A DNA stretch of 64,000 nucleotides. Source: Viridibacterium silvisoli (lineage in GTDB: Bacteria; Pseudomonadota; Gammaproteobacteria; Burkholderiales; Rhodocyclaceae). Below, piece after piece: positions 51,257-59,649 of this stretch; positions within the stretch are counted from its first letter, which is position 1; each line of letters opens with the position of its first letter. The translations under genes were made by a program, and so were the position numbers. The notes under the pieces were generated by a model. The model saw only the letters and a program-made list of their open reading frames with translations. It did not search any database and was not told the origin of the DNA. Location: positions 189,170 through 253,169 of the forward strand of contig NZ_JAYXHS010000005.1 of NCBI RefSeq assembly GCF_036017035.1, written 5' to 3'.

Positions 51257-52138
51257 TCATGCAGCGTCGCTCCTGCCGCCGTCGGCGGTGCGCGCGTAAA
51301 CCGTCCTGCCGATGGAGCGGAAGATCTTCGCGGCATGCATGAAGTTTTCGGAGTGCCCGGCATATAGCAAGCCTTCCGGGCGCAGCAGCGGCGCGAAGCG
51401 CTCGAGAATGCCGTACTGGGTCGGTTTATCGAAATAGATCATGACGTTGCGACAGAAGATCGCATCGAACGGCCCTTGCACGTTCCAGCGCGACTCCAGC
51501 AAATTGATCTGTCGGAAACTGATCAGGCGCTGTAATTCCGGCTTCACGCGCACCGAGCCCTGCGGATCGCCAACGCCCTTGGTAAAGAATTTCTGCAGGC
51601 GTGCCGGCTCCAGGCGCTCCACACGGTCGGCGGTGTAGATACCCTGCTCGCCGTGCCGCAGGACATTGGTATCAAGGTCCGAGGCAATGATCTGCACTGG
51701 CGGCGTCATCGAGCCCAGCGCCTCGCAGGCCGTTATGGCCAATGAATAAGGCTCTTCCCCCGTGGAGGCGGCATTGCACCAGATTCTGATCGGGCGCTTC
51801 TCGGCGATCTTGCGCAGGTTGTCGGCAAGAATGTCGAAGTGGTGCGCCTCGCGGAAGAACGAGGTCAGGTTGGTGGTCAGCGCGTTGACGAAGGCCTCCC
51901 ACTCGGCGGGATCTTCGTTGCGTTCCAGCGAGTCGAGGTAATCCTGGAACAGCGACATCTTCTTGGCGCGCAGGCGGCGCGCGAGGCGGCTATACACCAT
52001 GTCCTGCTTGGCCGGAGACAGCGATATGCCAGCACGCTTGTAGATAAGCGCACGAACCCGCTCGAAGTCACGCTCCGTGTAGGAAAACTCGCGCGCGCCC
52101 AGATCCATCTTTTTCAGCATCGGTTCAAGGGAGTTCAT
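51257..52138 (-). CDS. cheR: Chemotaxis methyltransferase CheR
   Basis: A 293-residue SAM-dependent methyltransferase that adds methyl groups to receptor glutamates. The N-terminal helical domain (LIYKRAGISLSPAKQDMVYSR, NALTTNLTSFFREAHHF) contacts receptors; the SAM site is WCNAASTGEEPYSLA, with IIASDLDTNVL, FDAIFCRNVMIYFD and GGxSE-type AGHSENFM. The ATG at 52138 matches the usual family length; a longer frame from ATG 52261 would add 41 residues, and neither start has a strong binding site. Confidence 0.9.
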   Translation of the reverse strand: MNSLEPMLKKMDLGAREFSYTERDFERVRALIYKRAGISLSPAKQDMVYSRLARRLRAKKMSLFQDYLDSLERNEDPAEWEAFVNALTTNLTSFFREAHHFDILADNLRKIAEKRPIRIWCNAASTGEEPYSLAITACEALGSMTPPVQIIASDLDTNVLRHGEQGIYTADRVERLEPARLQKFFTKGVGDPQGSVRVKPELQRLISFRQINLLESRWNVQGPFDAIFCRNVMIYFDKPTQYGILERFAPLLRPEGLLYAGHSENFMHAAKIFRSIGRTVYARTADGGRSDAA

Positions 52139-52314
52139 GAAGCCGCTTGTTGGAAGAGGCGGTCGCGCTGACGATAGTCCATTGGTCCTCGCCAGTGCAT
52201 CCGCACTCCCCCCTATACGCGTCAACTTCTTTTCATCAGTCAAGAAGGGTTCCCCTTTCATTCAGGGCTAGAGTGTTCTCGAGGTAAACCACGCAGCAAA
52301 ACATGCGATCTGCA

Positions 52315-53661
52315 TCACGATGGTTCGAGCGCAACATGGTTCATTTCGGTGGAAGTCTGATCAACAGACGGCGTACCCGACAATGCACCAGCCATCCGCA
52401 ACAAGGCCTGCGCATCGTCGTCGCGCATCTTGCCGGCCTTCAACACCAGTTCGCGCGAGAGCTTCTGCAAGCGCCAGGCGATTTCATTGAAGACGCACTC
52501 CGCTTCGAAACGCGACTCCTGCAACTCGTCGCTGTCGAGCTTGCCGTCCAGCATTGCGAGGTGGCCAACACCGGTACTGGCAAATGCCTTCTGCACTTCG
52601 GCAAAGCGATCAAAGACTTCGTCCACCACGACTCTGACGGTTTGCGTCGTAGCCGCCGATGGCGACATCAACTCATCATAGATGCCGAGCACATCGGCAA
52701 TGCGCAGCAAGACGGAATGCACGCTGGCATGCACATCGTCTTGCGGCGCAACGATCTTCTCGCGCGCGGCGCCGCGCTCCAGACGCAGCAAGTCGTTCAC
52801 CAGACTCACCAGCTCCGGCTCGTGTTCGCCCGGCATGATCTTCAACGCGATATCGATACGGCTGAAAGCGGCGGGCTTCTGCACCAGCGCCGATAGCACT
52901 TCTGCCAGCGACAGTACGCGCCCGGCGGTGGAGATGGCTTGCCCGCGCAGACTGCGCGGATAACCGAAGCCATCTGCATACTCGTGGTGCTCGAGAATGG
53001 CGCGCTGGGTCATCGTGTCGAAACCACACACCTCTCGCGCCAGCGCTGCGCCGATGATGGGGTGCGAGGCATAGCTCATCCACTCGCTGGGGGTGAGCTT
53101 GCGAGCGTCCAGCACCGCCGGGTCGATATAGAGCTCGCCCACATCGTGGAACAGGCCGCCGAGGCACATGGCGGACATCAGCTGCGAATCGTTGTAGCGA
53201 TAAGCGTTGGCAATGCCCATGGCGATCAGCGCCGTGGTCACCGCGTGGCGAGCGGCACTCTCGGTTCTGGAAAAGGACACAGCGAGCAAGGTGCCTGCAG
53301 CCTCGCTCATCTTGCAGGTCGACAACATGTCCACCGGCGTCACCCGCCCCTGCGACCAGTTACAGATCCCTGCCAGCAAGGGCAACTCGTCCAGCACCTC
53401 TTCGGCAATGCGCACCAGCATGGCGCCGGACGGCGGTTCGCCGGTGCTGATGCAGACCTCGATTGGCTTGACCAGCTTGTGGCTGATGACCTTGGCGTAG
53501 ACATCTGCCGACACCCTGGCGCCCGCAGCCAGGATCTTGACGCCCTTGTCGTTGTAGATGTCTTCGCTGAGCGCGATCTCCTGCTTCGCAGACAAATCGA
53601 CAACCGCCTGCAGGAAGTGTCGGTTGGCCTGCGCAGGTATGGTGGGTAAAGCGGCAGTCAT
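52315..53661 (-). CDS. HD-GYP domain phosphodiesterase-like protein
   Basis: A 448-residue protein. An N-terminal region (about 1-110; a DUF3391-like start, LSAKQEIALSEDIYNDKGV) precedes an HD-GYP domain (about 130-300) with the metal ligands in FHDVGELY, ASHPIIGA and EHHEYADGFGYP. The GYP signature predicts cyclic-di-GMP hydrolysis. A helical C-terminal region (about 310-448) is unrecognised. First gene of the minus-strand chemotaxis cluster. ATG at 53661 is chosen (GGGG upstream); 53694 is an alternative. No membrane segment. Confidence 0.8.
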   Translation of the reverse strand: MTAALPTIPAQANRHFLQAVVDLSAKQEIALSEDIYNDKGVKILAAGARVSADVYAKVISHKLVKPIEVCISTGEPPSGAMLVRIAEEVLDELPLLAGICNWSQGRVTPVDMLSTCKMSEAAGTLLAVSFSRTESAARHAVTTALIAMGIANAYRYNDSQLMSAMCLGGLFHDVGELYIDPAVLDARKLTPSEWMSYASHPIIGAALAREVCGFDTMTQRAILEHHEYADGFGYPRSLRGQAISTAGRVLSLAEVLSALVQKPAAFSRIDIALKIMPGEHEPELVSLVNDLLRLERGAAREKIVAPQDDVHASVHSVLLRIADVLGIYDELMSPSAATTQTVRVVVDEVFDRFAEVQKAFASTGVGHLAMLDGKLDSDELQESRFEAECVFNEIAWRLQKLSRELVLKAGKMRDDDAQALLRMAGALSGTPSVDQTSTEMNHVALEPS

Positions 53662-53963
53662 CGGAACCCCGTGAAAGTGCAGCCCGTCGCCCATACTGGC
53701 CGCCGGGAAGGCCTGATCCTTGGTACAGCGGGAAAAAGGTAAGCACCGGGCTGGCCATATTGACTCCCCTCGTCTGGCTAGCCCGTTTGATACCCTGTTG
53801 CTGCTATCAGAACCCTTAACGGCATGCCTACCGGTCTAATTGAGTGAAAATCTGGATATTCGATGAACGTCCGATAGCAGGGCGTTTCACGACGCAGATT
53901 CATGAAACGCTTACAATCAGCGCTCCGCAGTTCGCACAAATTCGCAATATTCGTGGAAAACAC

Positions 53964-54416
53964 ATGGCATCCGATCGCCCCATCCTGCTGGTCGAAGACA
54001 ATCCCGATGACGAAGCGCTGACGCTGCGCGCTTTCGGCAAGCACCGCATCCCGAACCAGATCGTCGTCGCGCGCGACGGCGTCGAAGCGCTGGACTACCT
54101 CTTCGGCACTGGCCAACACGCCGGACGCGACGTGGCAGACCTGCCCGCCGTCGTGCTGCTGGATCTGAAGCTGCCGCGCATCGACGGCCTGGAGGTACTG
54201 CGACGCATCCGGGCGGACGCGCGCACGGCCCTGCTGCCCGTCGTGGTGCTGACTACCTCGCGCGAGACGCAGGACATCCACGAGGCCTACAGCCTGGGTG
54301 CAAACAGCTACATCCGCAAACCCGTGGATTTCGAGCAGTTCCTGCTGGCAGTCGGCCAGCTCGGCACCTACTGGCTGCATCTCAACGAGCCCTCGGACAG
54401 CCGTAGCGCTTACTGA
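53964..54416 (+). CDS. Single-domain response regulator (Rcp1-like)
   Basis: A 150-residue receiver of the kind often paired with phytochrome-like kinases: LLVEDNPDDEALTLRAF, the phospho-Asp in VVLLDLKLPRIDG, VVVLTTSRETQDI, and YIRKPVDFEQF. No output domain is present, so it works by protein contact or phosphotransfer. It is divergent from the HD-GYP gene across a 300-base region in which no other gene was found. The ATG at 53964 is chosen as the start of similarity. Confidence 0.85.
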   Translation: MASDRPILLVEDNPDDEALTLRAFGKHRIPNQIVVARDGVEALDYLFGTGQHAGRDVADLPAVVLLDLKLPRIDGLEVLRRIRADARTALLPVVVLTTSRETQDIHEAYSLGANSYIRKPVDFEQFLLAVGQLGTYWLHLNEPSDSRSAY

Positions 54417-54435
54417 GCTTGATGGTTGGAGAAAC

Positions 54436-54469
54436 AAAAAGGGCGCAGATCTCTCTGCGCCCTTTTTTT
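54436..54469. terminator. Bidirectional terminator between response regulator and isc operon end
   Basis: AAAAAGGGCGCAGA, four-base loop region, TCTGCGCCCTTTTTTT; serves the plus-strand regulator and the minus-strand iscX end. Confidence 0.93.
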
Positions 54470-54483
54470 GTTTCGTTACGAGC

Positions 54484-54678
54484 CTACTCCAGCTCTTCGA
54501 TCCACGCCGCTTGGATGGCTTCGAGGATGCGCTCGCCGCAGCGCTTGGGATCGTCGTCGAAGTCCGGCAAGGCCATGACCCATTTCATCAGATCGACGAA
54601 GTTGATCCTTGTCGGATCCACGTCAGGATGCGCATCGATCAGCTCGATGGCGATGTCCAGCGAATCGGTCCACTTCAT
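54484..54678 (-). CDS. iscX: Fe-S assembly protein IscX
   Basis: A 64-residue acidic IscX (YfhJ), an iron-binding regulator of IscS activity. WTDSLDIAIELIDAHPDVDP, NFVDLMKWVMALPDFDDDP and AIQAAWIEE match the family throughout. ATG at 54678 overlaps the stop of fdx by four bases (ATGA). Last gene of the isc operon. Confidence 0.93.
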   Translation of the reverse strand: MKWTDSLDIAIELIDAHPDVDPTRINFVDLMKWVMALPDFDDDPKRCGERILEAIQAAWIEELE

Positions 54679-55025
54679 TTCTTCGGCCCTCCGCCTTCGC
54701 TTGCCAGATTGATTGTGTAGCGCGGGATCTCGATCACCAGCGGCGTCGCCGCCACGATGGCCTGGCACGACAGGCGCGAGTTCGGCTCCAGCCCCCAGGC
54801 CTTGTCCAGCATGTCCTCTTCCAGCTCATCCGCTTCGCCGAGCGACTGGAAACCTTCACGCACGATCACATGGCAGGTCGTGCACGCGCAGGACTTCTCG
54901 CAAGCGTGTTCGATGTCGATGCCGTTCTCCAACAACGCGTCGCAAACCGACTCGCCGGGCTCGACTTCCAGCACCGCGCCATCTGGGCACAGCTCGACAT
55001 GGGGCAAAACCAATACTTGGGTCAT
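54675..55025 (-). CDS. fdx: ISC-type [2Fe-2S] ferredoxin
   Basis: A 116-residue adrenodoxin-type ferredoxin with cluster Cys in HACEKSCACTTCHVIV and the fourth in SRLSCQAIV. It donates electrons for Fe-S assembly. ATG at 55025; downstream of hscA by 45 bases and overlapping iscX. Confidence 0.93.
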   Translation of the reverse strand: MTQVLVLPHVELCPDGAVLEVEPGESVCDALLENGIDIEHACEKSCACTTCHVIVREGFQSLGEADELEEDMLDKAWGLEPNSRLSCQAIVAATPLVIEIPRYTINLASEGGGPKK

Positions 55026-55070
55026 TCAAGATTTCCTGATGTATCCGCCCGATATGCAGGCGGGCGAATT

Positions 55071-56933
55071 CTACAGACTGTCCACACGGCTACCTTTGAG
55101 CGCCGAGCGAATCGCCTTGTCCATGCGACGCGCTGCGAAATCAGCCGTCGCAGCAGAAAGCGATTCGATCGCAGCCTTGATGGCGAGATGATCCACGCCA
55201 TCGCGCGCAGTCGTCACGCCAGCAATAGCCGTCTCGATGCGCTTCGCCTCTGCCAGCGATAGCAGGTCAGCATCCTCAGCCAAGGCCTGACCCGTCGCAT
55301 CAATCAGGCGATCGGCATCGACGCGTTGCTCGCGTAATGCGCGCGCTTTCATATCGTCAGTAGCGAACTCGAAGCCGGCCTTGAGCATGCCCGCGACTTC
55401 ATCGTCAGACAGGCCATAGCTCGGCTTCACCGTCACGTTTGATTCAACGCCAGTACCAAGCTCACGCGCCGAAACCGACAGCAAACCATCCGCATCGATC
55501 TGGAAGGTCACGCGAATACGCGCCGCGCCAGCCACCATCGGCGGGATGCCACGCAGCTCGAAACGCGCCAACGAGCGGCAATCGCTCACCAACTCGCGCT
55601 CGCCCTGCACGACGTGAATCGACATCGCCGTCTGGCCATCCTTGAAGGTCGTGAACTCCTGCGCCTTGGCGACCGGAATCGTCGCATTGCGCGGCACGAT
55701 CTTCTCGACCAGGCCGCCCATCGTTTCCAGTCCCAGCGACAGGGGAATCACATCGAGCAGCAGCCAGTCTTCGTCAGCACGGCGATTGCCGGCCAGCACA
55801 TTGGCCTGCACTGCGGCACCGATTGCCACGACCTTGTCCGGATCGATATCGATGAAGGGCTCGCGACCGAAATAGGTTTTCACGGCTGCGCGCACATGCG
55901 GCATGCGCGTCGCACCGCCAACGAGTACAACAGCCTGAATCTCAGCAACCTTCAGCGATGCATCGCGCAGCGCCTTCTTCACAGGCTGCAGGCAACGCTC
56001 GACGAGCGCCTGCGTCAGGGAATGGAACGTCTCCACCGTGACCGTCACATTGCGTGCGCCGCCACCCAGTTGCGGCACCTTCGCGATAACAGAGGCTTCG
56101 GTCGTCAGCGCTTCCTTCACGCGGCGCGCCTCGGACAGCAGCGCACGGTTTGCACCGCAATCCAGATCGGCACCGGCGGCCTGTTTGTGCAACCAGTTGG
56201 CCAGCACTTCATCGAAGTCGTCACCACCCAAGGCGGAATCGCCACTCGTAGCCATGACTTCGAAGACTCCACGCGACAGGCGGAGCACGGAGAAATCGAA
56301 CGTGCCGCCACCCAGATCGAAGACGGCGTAAATGCCTTCTGCCGCCTCATCGAGCCCGTAGGCGATCGCGGCTGCCGTCGGTTCATTCAGCAAACGCAGA
56401 ACGTTGAGGCCCGCGAGCTTCGCCGCATCCTTGGTCGCCTGGCGTTGTGCATCGTCGAAGTACGCCGGCACGGTGATCACAGCTCCCACCAGATCACCAC
56501 CCAGCGTCTCTTCCGCACGGGCGCGCAACACCTTGAGGATTTCCGCCGACACCTCGACCGGGCTGCGCGGACCGGCAACGGTATTGATACGAACCATGCC
56601 CGCAGCGTCAGCGAGGTCGTAGCGCGCGCGCATGCCGGGATCGGCATCGGCCGGGCCACGCCCCATGAGGCGCTTCACGGATGCGATGGTGTTGCGCGGG
56701 TCGGTCGATTCAGCCGCCAAAGCATCGACGCCAACCACCGTCGAGCCGCCCTTCAGGTAGCGCACGACGGAAGGCAGCAGGCGACGCCCTGCTTCGTCCG
56801 GCAGGCATTCTGGAATCGAATGGCGCACGGTGGCGACGAGCGAATTGGTCGTTCCCAGATCGATACCCACCGCCAGCCGATGCTGGTGCGGTGCAGTCGA
56901 TTCGCCGGGTTCGGAAAGTTGCAGTAAGGCCAT
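55071..56933 (-). CDS. hscA: Fe-S assembly chaperone HscA
   Basis: A 620-residue Hsp70 dedicated to iron-sulfur cluster transfer from IscU. ATPase domain motifs AVGIDLGTTNSLVA, VFDLGGGTFDFSVLRL and VLVGGATRMPHVR; substrate-binding domain from about 385 (DVIPLSLGLETMGG). The end is shorter and less charged than DnaK, as is normal for HscA. It works with HscB, encoded just upstream. Confidence 0.95.
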   Translation of the reverse strand: MALLQLSEPGESTAPHQHRLAVGIDLGTTNSLVATVRHSIPECLPDEAGRRLLPSVVRYLKGGSTVVGVDALAAESTDPRNTIASVKRLMGRGPADADPGMRARYDLADAAGMVRINTVAGPRSPVEVSAEILKVLRARAEETLGGDLVGAVITVPAYFDDAQRQATKDAAKLAGLNVLRLLNEPTAAAIAYGLDEAAEGIYAVFDLGGGTFDFSVLRLSRGVFEVMATSGDSALGGDDFDEVLANWLHKQAAGADLDCGANRALLSEARRVKEALTTEASVIAKVPQLGGGARNVTVTVETFHSLTQALVERCLQPVKKALRDASLKVAEIQAVVLVGGATRMPHVRAAVKTYFGREPFIDIDPDKVVAIGAAVQANVLAGNRRADEDWLLLDVIPLSLGLETMGGLVEKIVPRNATIPVAKAQEFTTFKDGQTAMSIHVVQGERELVSDCRSLARFELRGIPPMVAGAARIRVTFQIDADGLLSVSARELGTGVESNVTVKPSYGLSDDEVAGMLKAGFEFATDDMKARALREQRVDADRLIDATGQALAEDADLLSLAEAKRIETAIAGVTTARDGVDHLAIKAAIESLSAATADFAARRMDKAIRSALKGSRVDSL

Positions 56934-56985
56934 TTATGGAATTCCAGCTCGGAGGGAGCTTAAAAGCGGTGCTTCAGCGCGGGGC

Positions 56986-57498
56986 TTAATTGTCCAGCAG
57001 AGCCAGCGCATCATCAATCTCGCTGCGCAGCTTTTCCATGAACATCAGACGCCGCACAAGCTCTGCGCTGCCAGCCAGATCATTGGAGTCGTCCAGCGCG
57101 TGCTGCAGGTCATCCAGCATCACGCCTTCATCGCGCTGCAGATCGGATTCGAGTCTCTGCAATGCGTCCACTTTGCCGGCGGCATCTTCCACCGCTTCGC
57201 GCCAGGCCATCTGCTGCATCAGGAAGGCGTGCGACATGGCCGTATTGCGCTCGGCATCGATCTCCACGCCACGCCGCTTGAGCAGATAGCGCGCACGTTC
57301 AACAGGATTGCGCAATGCGCGATAAGCCTCGTTGGCATGCGTCGCCCATTGCATGGCAACGCGACGCTCGGCTTCGGAGCGATGCGCAAAACGATCCGGA
57401 TGGACCTGCGCTTGCACGCCGCGATACGCCGATTCAAGAGACGCCGTTTGCAGGGCGAACTTTTCCGGAAGCTGGAAGAGGGAGAAATAGTCTTGCAT
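56986..57498 (-). CDS. hscB: Fe-S assembly co-chaperone HscB
   Basis: A 170-residue J-domain protein. The J domain (about 1-75) contains AQVHPDRFAH (HPD), and the C-terminal three-helix region (about 90-170) that binds IscU contains MQQMAWREAVEDAAG. It stimulates HscA ATPase and delivers IscU. ATG at 57498; 52 bases before hscA. Confidence 0.94.
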   Translation of the reverse strand: MQDYFSLFQLPEKFALQTASLESAYRGVQAQVHPDRFAHRSEAERRVAMQWATHANEAYRALRNPVERARYLLKRRGVEIDAERNTAMSHAFLMQQMAWREAVEDAAGKVDALQRLESDLQRDEGVMLDDLQHALDDSNDLAGSAELVRRLMFMEKLRSEIDDALALLDN

Positions 57499-57528
57499 CA
57501 GCTGTTGTGTTGCAGGGCTTCAGGAATG

Positions 57529-57575
57529 GCGCTAAAAATTTAGCGCGAGAAAAACATCAGGGCGCCGTAGCGCCC
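57529..57575 (-). promoter_or_regulatory. Two hairpins between iscA and hscB
   Basis: In the minus-strand transcript, GGGCGC-TACG-GCGCCC (57560-57575) is followed by a short U-run. A second palindrome, GCGCTAAA-TT-TTTAGCGC (57529-57546), follows. They lie inside the isc operon and could cause partial termination or mRNA processing that sets different levels for iscRSUA and hscBA-fdx. Confidence 0.5.
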
Positions 57576-57588
57576 AGTCAGCCTGTGC

Positions 57589-57912
57589 TCAGACGTTGAA
57601 CGACTCGCCGCAACCGCACTCGTTCTTGACGTTGGGGTTGTTGAACTTGAAGCCTTCGTTCAAGCCTTCGCGCACAAAGTCCAGCTCCGTGCCATCGATG
57701 TACGGCAGGCTCTTCGGATCGACCAACACCTTCAAACCATGGCTTTCAAAAACCAGATCGTCCGGTGCTTCTTCGTCGGCATATTCGAGCTTGTAGGCCA
57801 TGCCCGAGCAACCCGTCGTTTTCACGCCCAGGCGCACGCCAACACCTTTGCCGCGCTTGGCAATGAATTTCGAAACGTGATTGGCTGCTGCTTCGCTCAG
57901 AGTGACTGACAT
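57589..57912 (-). CDS. iscA: A-type Fe-S carrier IscA
   Basis: A 107-residue A-type carrier with the three conserved Cys: TTGCSGMAY and the C-terminal ECGCGESF. It binds iron or Fe-S clusters and passes them to targets. ATG at 57912; 14 bases after iscU. Confidence 0.95.
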   Translation of the reverse strand: MSVTLSEAAANHVSKFIAKRGKGVGVRLGVKTTGCSGMAYKLEYADEEAPDDLVFESHGLKVLVDPKSLPYIDGTELDFVREGLNEGFKFNNPNVKNECGCGESFNV

Positions 57913-57926
57913 GGTGCTACCTCGTT

Positions 57927-58310
57927 TCAGGCGTGTTTTTTCTTGTAATCCTCAACGGCCGCCTTGATGGCGTCTTCTGCGAGGATCGAGCAGTGAATTT
58001 TCACCGGTGGCAGCGCCAGCTCTTCGGCGATCTGCGTGTTCTTGATGTTGACCGCCTCATCCAGCGTCTTGCCCTTGACCCACTCGGTCACCAGCGAGCT
58101 CGAAGCAATTGCCGAGCCGCAGCCGTAGGTCTTGAACTTCGCATCTTCGATGACGCCGGTTTGCGCATTCACCTTGATCTGCAGCTTCATCACGTCACCG
58201 CAAGCAGGCGCGCCGACCATGCCGGTGCCCACTTCAATGTCGCCCTTTTCGAAGGAACCCACATTGCGCGGATTTTCGTAGTGATCCAGAACCTTGTCGC
58301 TATATGCCAT
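57927..58310 (-). CDS. iscU: Fe-S cluster scaffold IscU
   Basis: A 127-residue scaffold. The ligands are Cys in GAPACGDVMK, Cys in TYGCGSAIASS and Cys in KIHCSILAED. The HscA-recognition LPPVK is present (ALPPVKIHC). It assembles clusters with sulfur from IscS. ATG at 58310. Confidence 0.97.
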   Translation of the reverse strand: MAYSDKVLDHYENPRNVGSFEKGDIEVGTGMVGAPACGDVMKLQIKVNAQTGVIEDAKFKTYGCGSAIASSSLVTEWVKGKTLDEAVNIKNTQIAEELALPPVKIHCSILAEDAIKAAVEDYKKKHA

Positions 58311-58376
58311 TTCAATTACTCCTGAAGCCGGGGGTTACTCTCTGATCGAACGGTCAAAGCCGTGCGACTTATATCT

Positions 58377-59585
58377 TCAATGTGCTGCCCATTGCACGGT
58401 ATTCAAGTCGATACCGTCCTTGAACATGTCCCACAGCGGTGACAGTTCGCGCAGCTTGCCAACCTTCTCACGCAACAGATTGATCGTGTAATCGACATCT
58501 TCTTCGGTCGTGAAGCGGCCGATGGTGAAACGGATCGAGCTGTGCGCAAGTTCGTCCTCGCGCCCCAGCGCACGCAGTACGTAAGACGGCTCCAGCGAAG
58601 CAGAGGTGCATGCAGATCCGGAAGACACGGCCACATCCTTGATCGCCATGATCAACGACTCGCCTTCGACGTAGGCGAAACTCATGTTCAGATTGTGCGG
58701 CACGCGCTTGCTCAGGTCGCCATTCACGAAGGTCTCTTCGATCGTCGACAGGCCTTTCAGCAGACGATCGCGCAGCGCACGGATACGCTCGTTCTCACTG
58801 ACCATTTCTTCCTTGGCGATACGGAACGCTTCGCCCATTCCAACGATCTGGTGCGTCGCGAGCGTGCCCGAACGCATGCCGCGCTCGTGACCACCGCCAT
58901 GCATCTGCGCTTCGAGACGCACACGCGGCTTGCGACGTACGTACAGCGCACCGATACCTTTCGGGCCGTAAGTCTTGTGCGCCGAGAAGGACATCAGATC
59001 GACCTTCAGCTTCGACAGATCGACCTCGACCTTGCCAGTCGCTTGCGCTGCATCGACGTGGAAGATGATGCCTTTCTCACGGCAGATCTCGCCAATCTCG
59101 GCGATGGGCTGAATCACGCCGATCTCGTTGTTCACGAACATCACCGACACGAGGATCGTGTCCGGGCGCAGCGTGGCCTTAAACACACCCAGATCGATCA
59201 GGCCATCTTCCTTGACGTCAAGGTAGGTCACTTCAAAACCCTGGCGCTCCAGCTCGCGCATGGTGTCGAGCACAGCCTTGTGCTCGGTCTTCAGCGTGAT
59301 GAGGTGCTTGCCCTTGCCCGAATAAAAGTTCGCAGCGCCCTTGATGGCGAGGTTGTTGGATTCGGTCGCACCGGAAGTCCACACGATTTCCTTCGCATCG
59401 GCGCCGACCAGCGCAGCGACGTTTTCGCGCGCCTTTTCAACAGCCTCTTCCGACTCCCAGCCATAGGCGTGCGAGCGGCTCGCCGGATTACCGAAATGCT
59501 CGGTCAGCCACGGAATCATTTGCTCGGCCACGCGCGGGTCAACCGGGGTGGTCGCGGAGTAATCAAGATAGATCGGATACTTCAT
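58377..59585 (-). CDS. iscS: Cysteine desulfurase IscS
   Basis: A 402-residue PLP enzyme giving sulfur from cysteine. The PLP Lys is in SFSAHKTYGPKG, the persulfide Cys in SGSACTSASLEPS, and the C-terminal IscU/CyaY interaction end LWDMFKDGIDLNTVQW. Full length like E. coli IscS. ATG at 59585. It supplies IscU, tRNA thiolation and other pathways. Confidence 0.97.
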   Translation of the reverse strand: MKYPIYLDYSATTPVDPRVAEQMIPWLTEHFGNPASRSHAYGWESEEAVEKARENVAALVGADAKEIVWTSGATESNNLAIKGAANFYSGKGKHLITLKTEHKAVLDTMRELERQGFEVTYLDVKEDGLIDLGVFKATLRPDTILVSVMFVNNEIGVIQPIAEIGEICREKGIIFHVDAAQATGKVEVDLSKLKVDLMSFSAHKTYGPKGIGALYVRRKPRVRLEAQMHGGGHERGMRSGTLATHQIVGMGEAFRIAKEEMVSENERIRALRDRLLKGLSTIEETFVNGDLSKRVPHNLNMSFAYVEGESLIMAIKDVAVSSGSACTSASLEPSYVLRALGREDELAHSSIRFTIGRFTTEEDVDYTINLLREKVGKLRELSPLWDMFKDGIDLNTVQWAAH

Positions 59586-59649
59586 TGTTTTGCTCCAGGG
59601 GGAACCTGTAATTCTTGGTTTCAGATACTGCTTGGATTATTCAACCAAG

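Noticed and set aside
55614..56927. Long plus-strand frame opposite hscA
   Set aside because: Shadow of hscA, whose Hsp70 motifs are complete.
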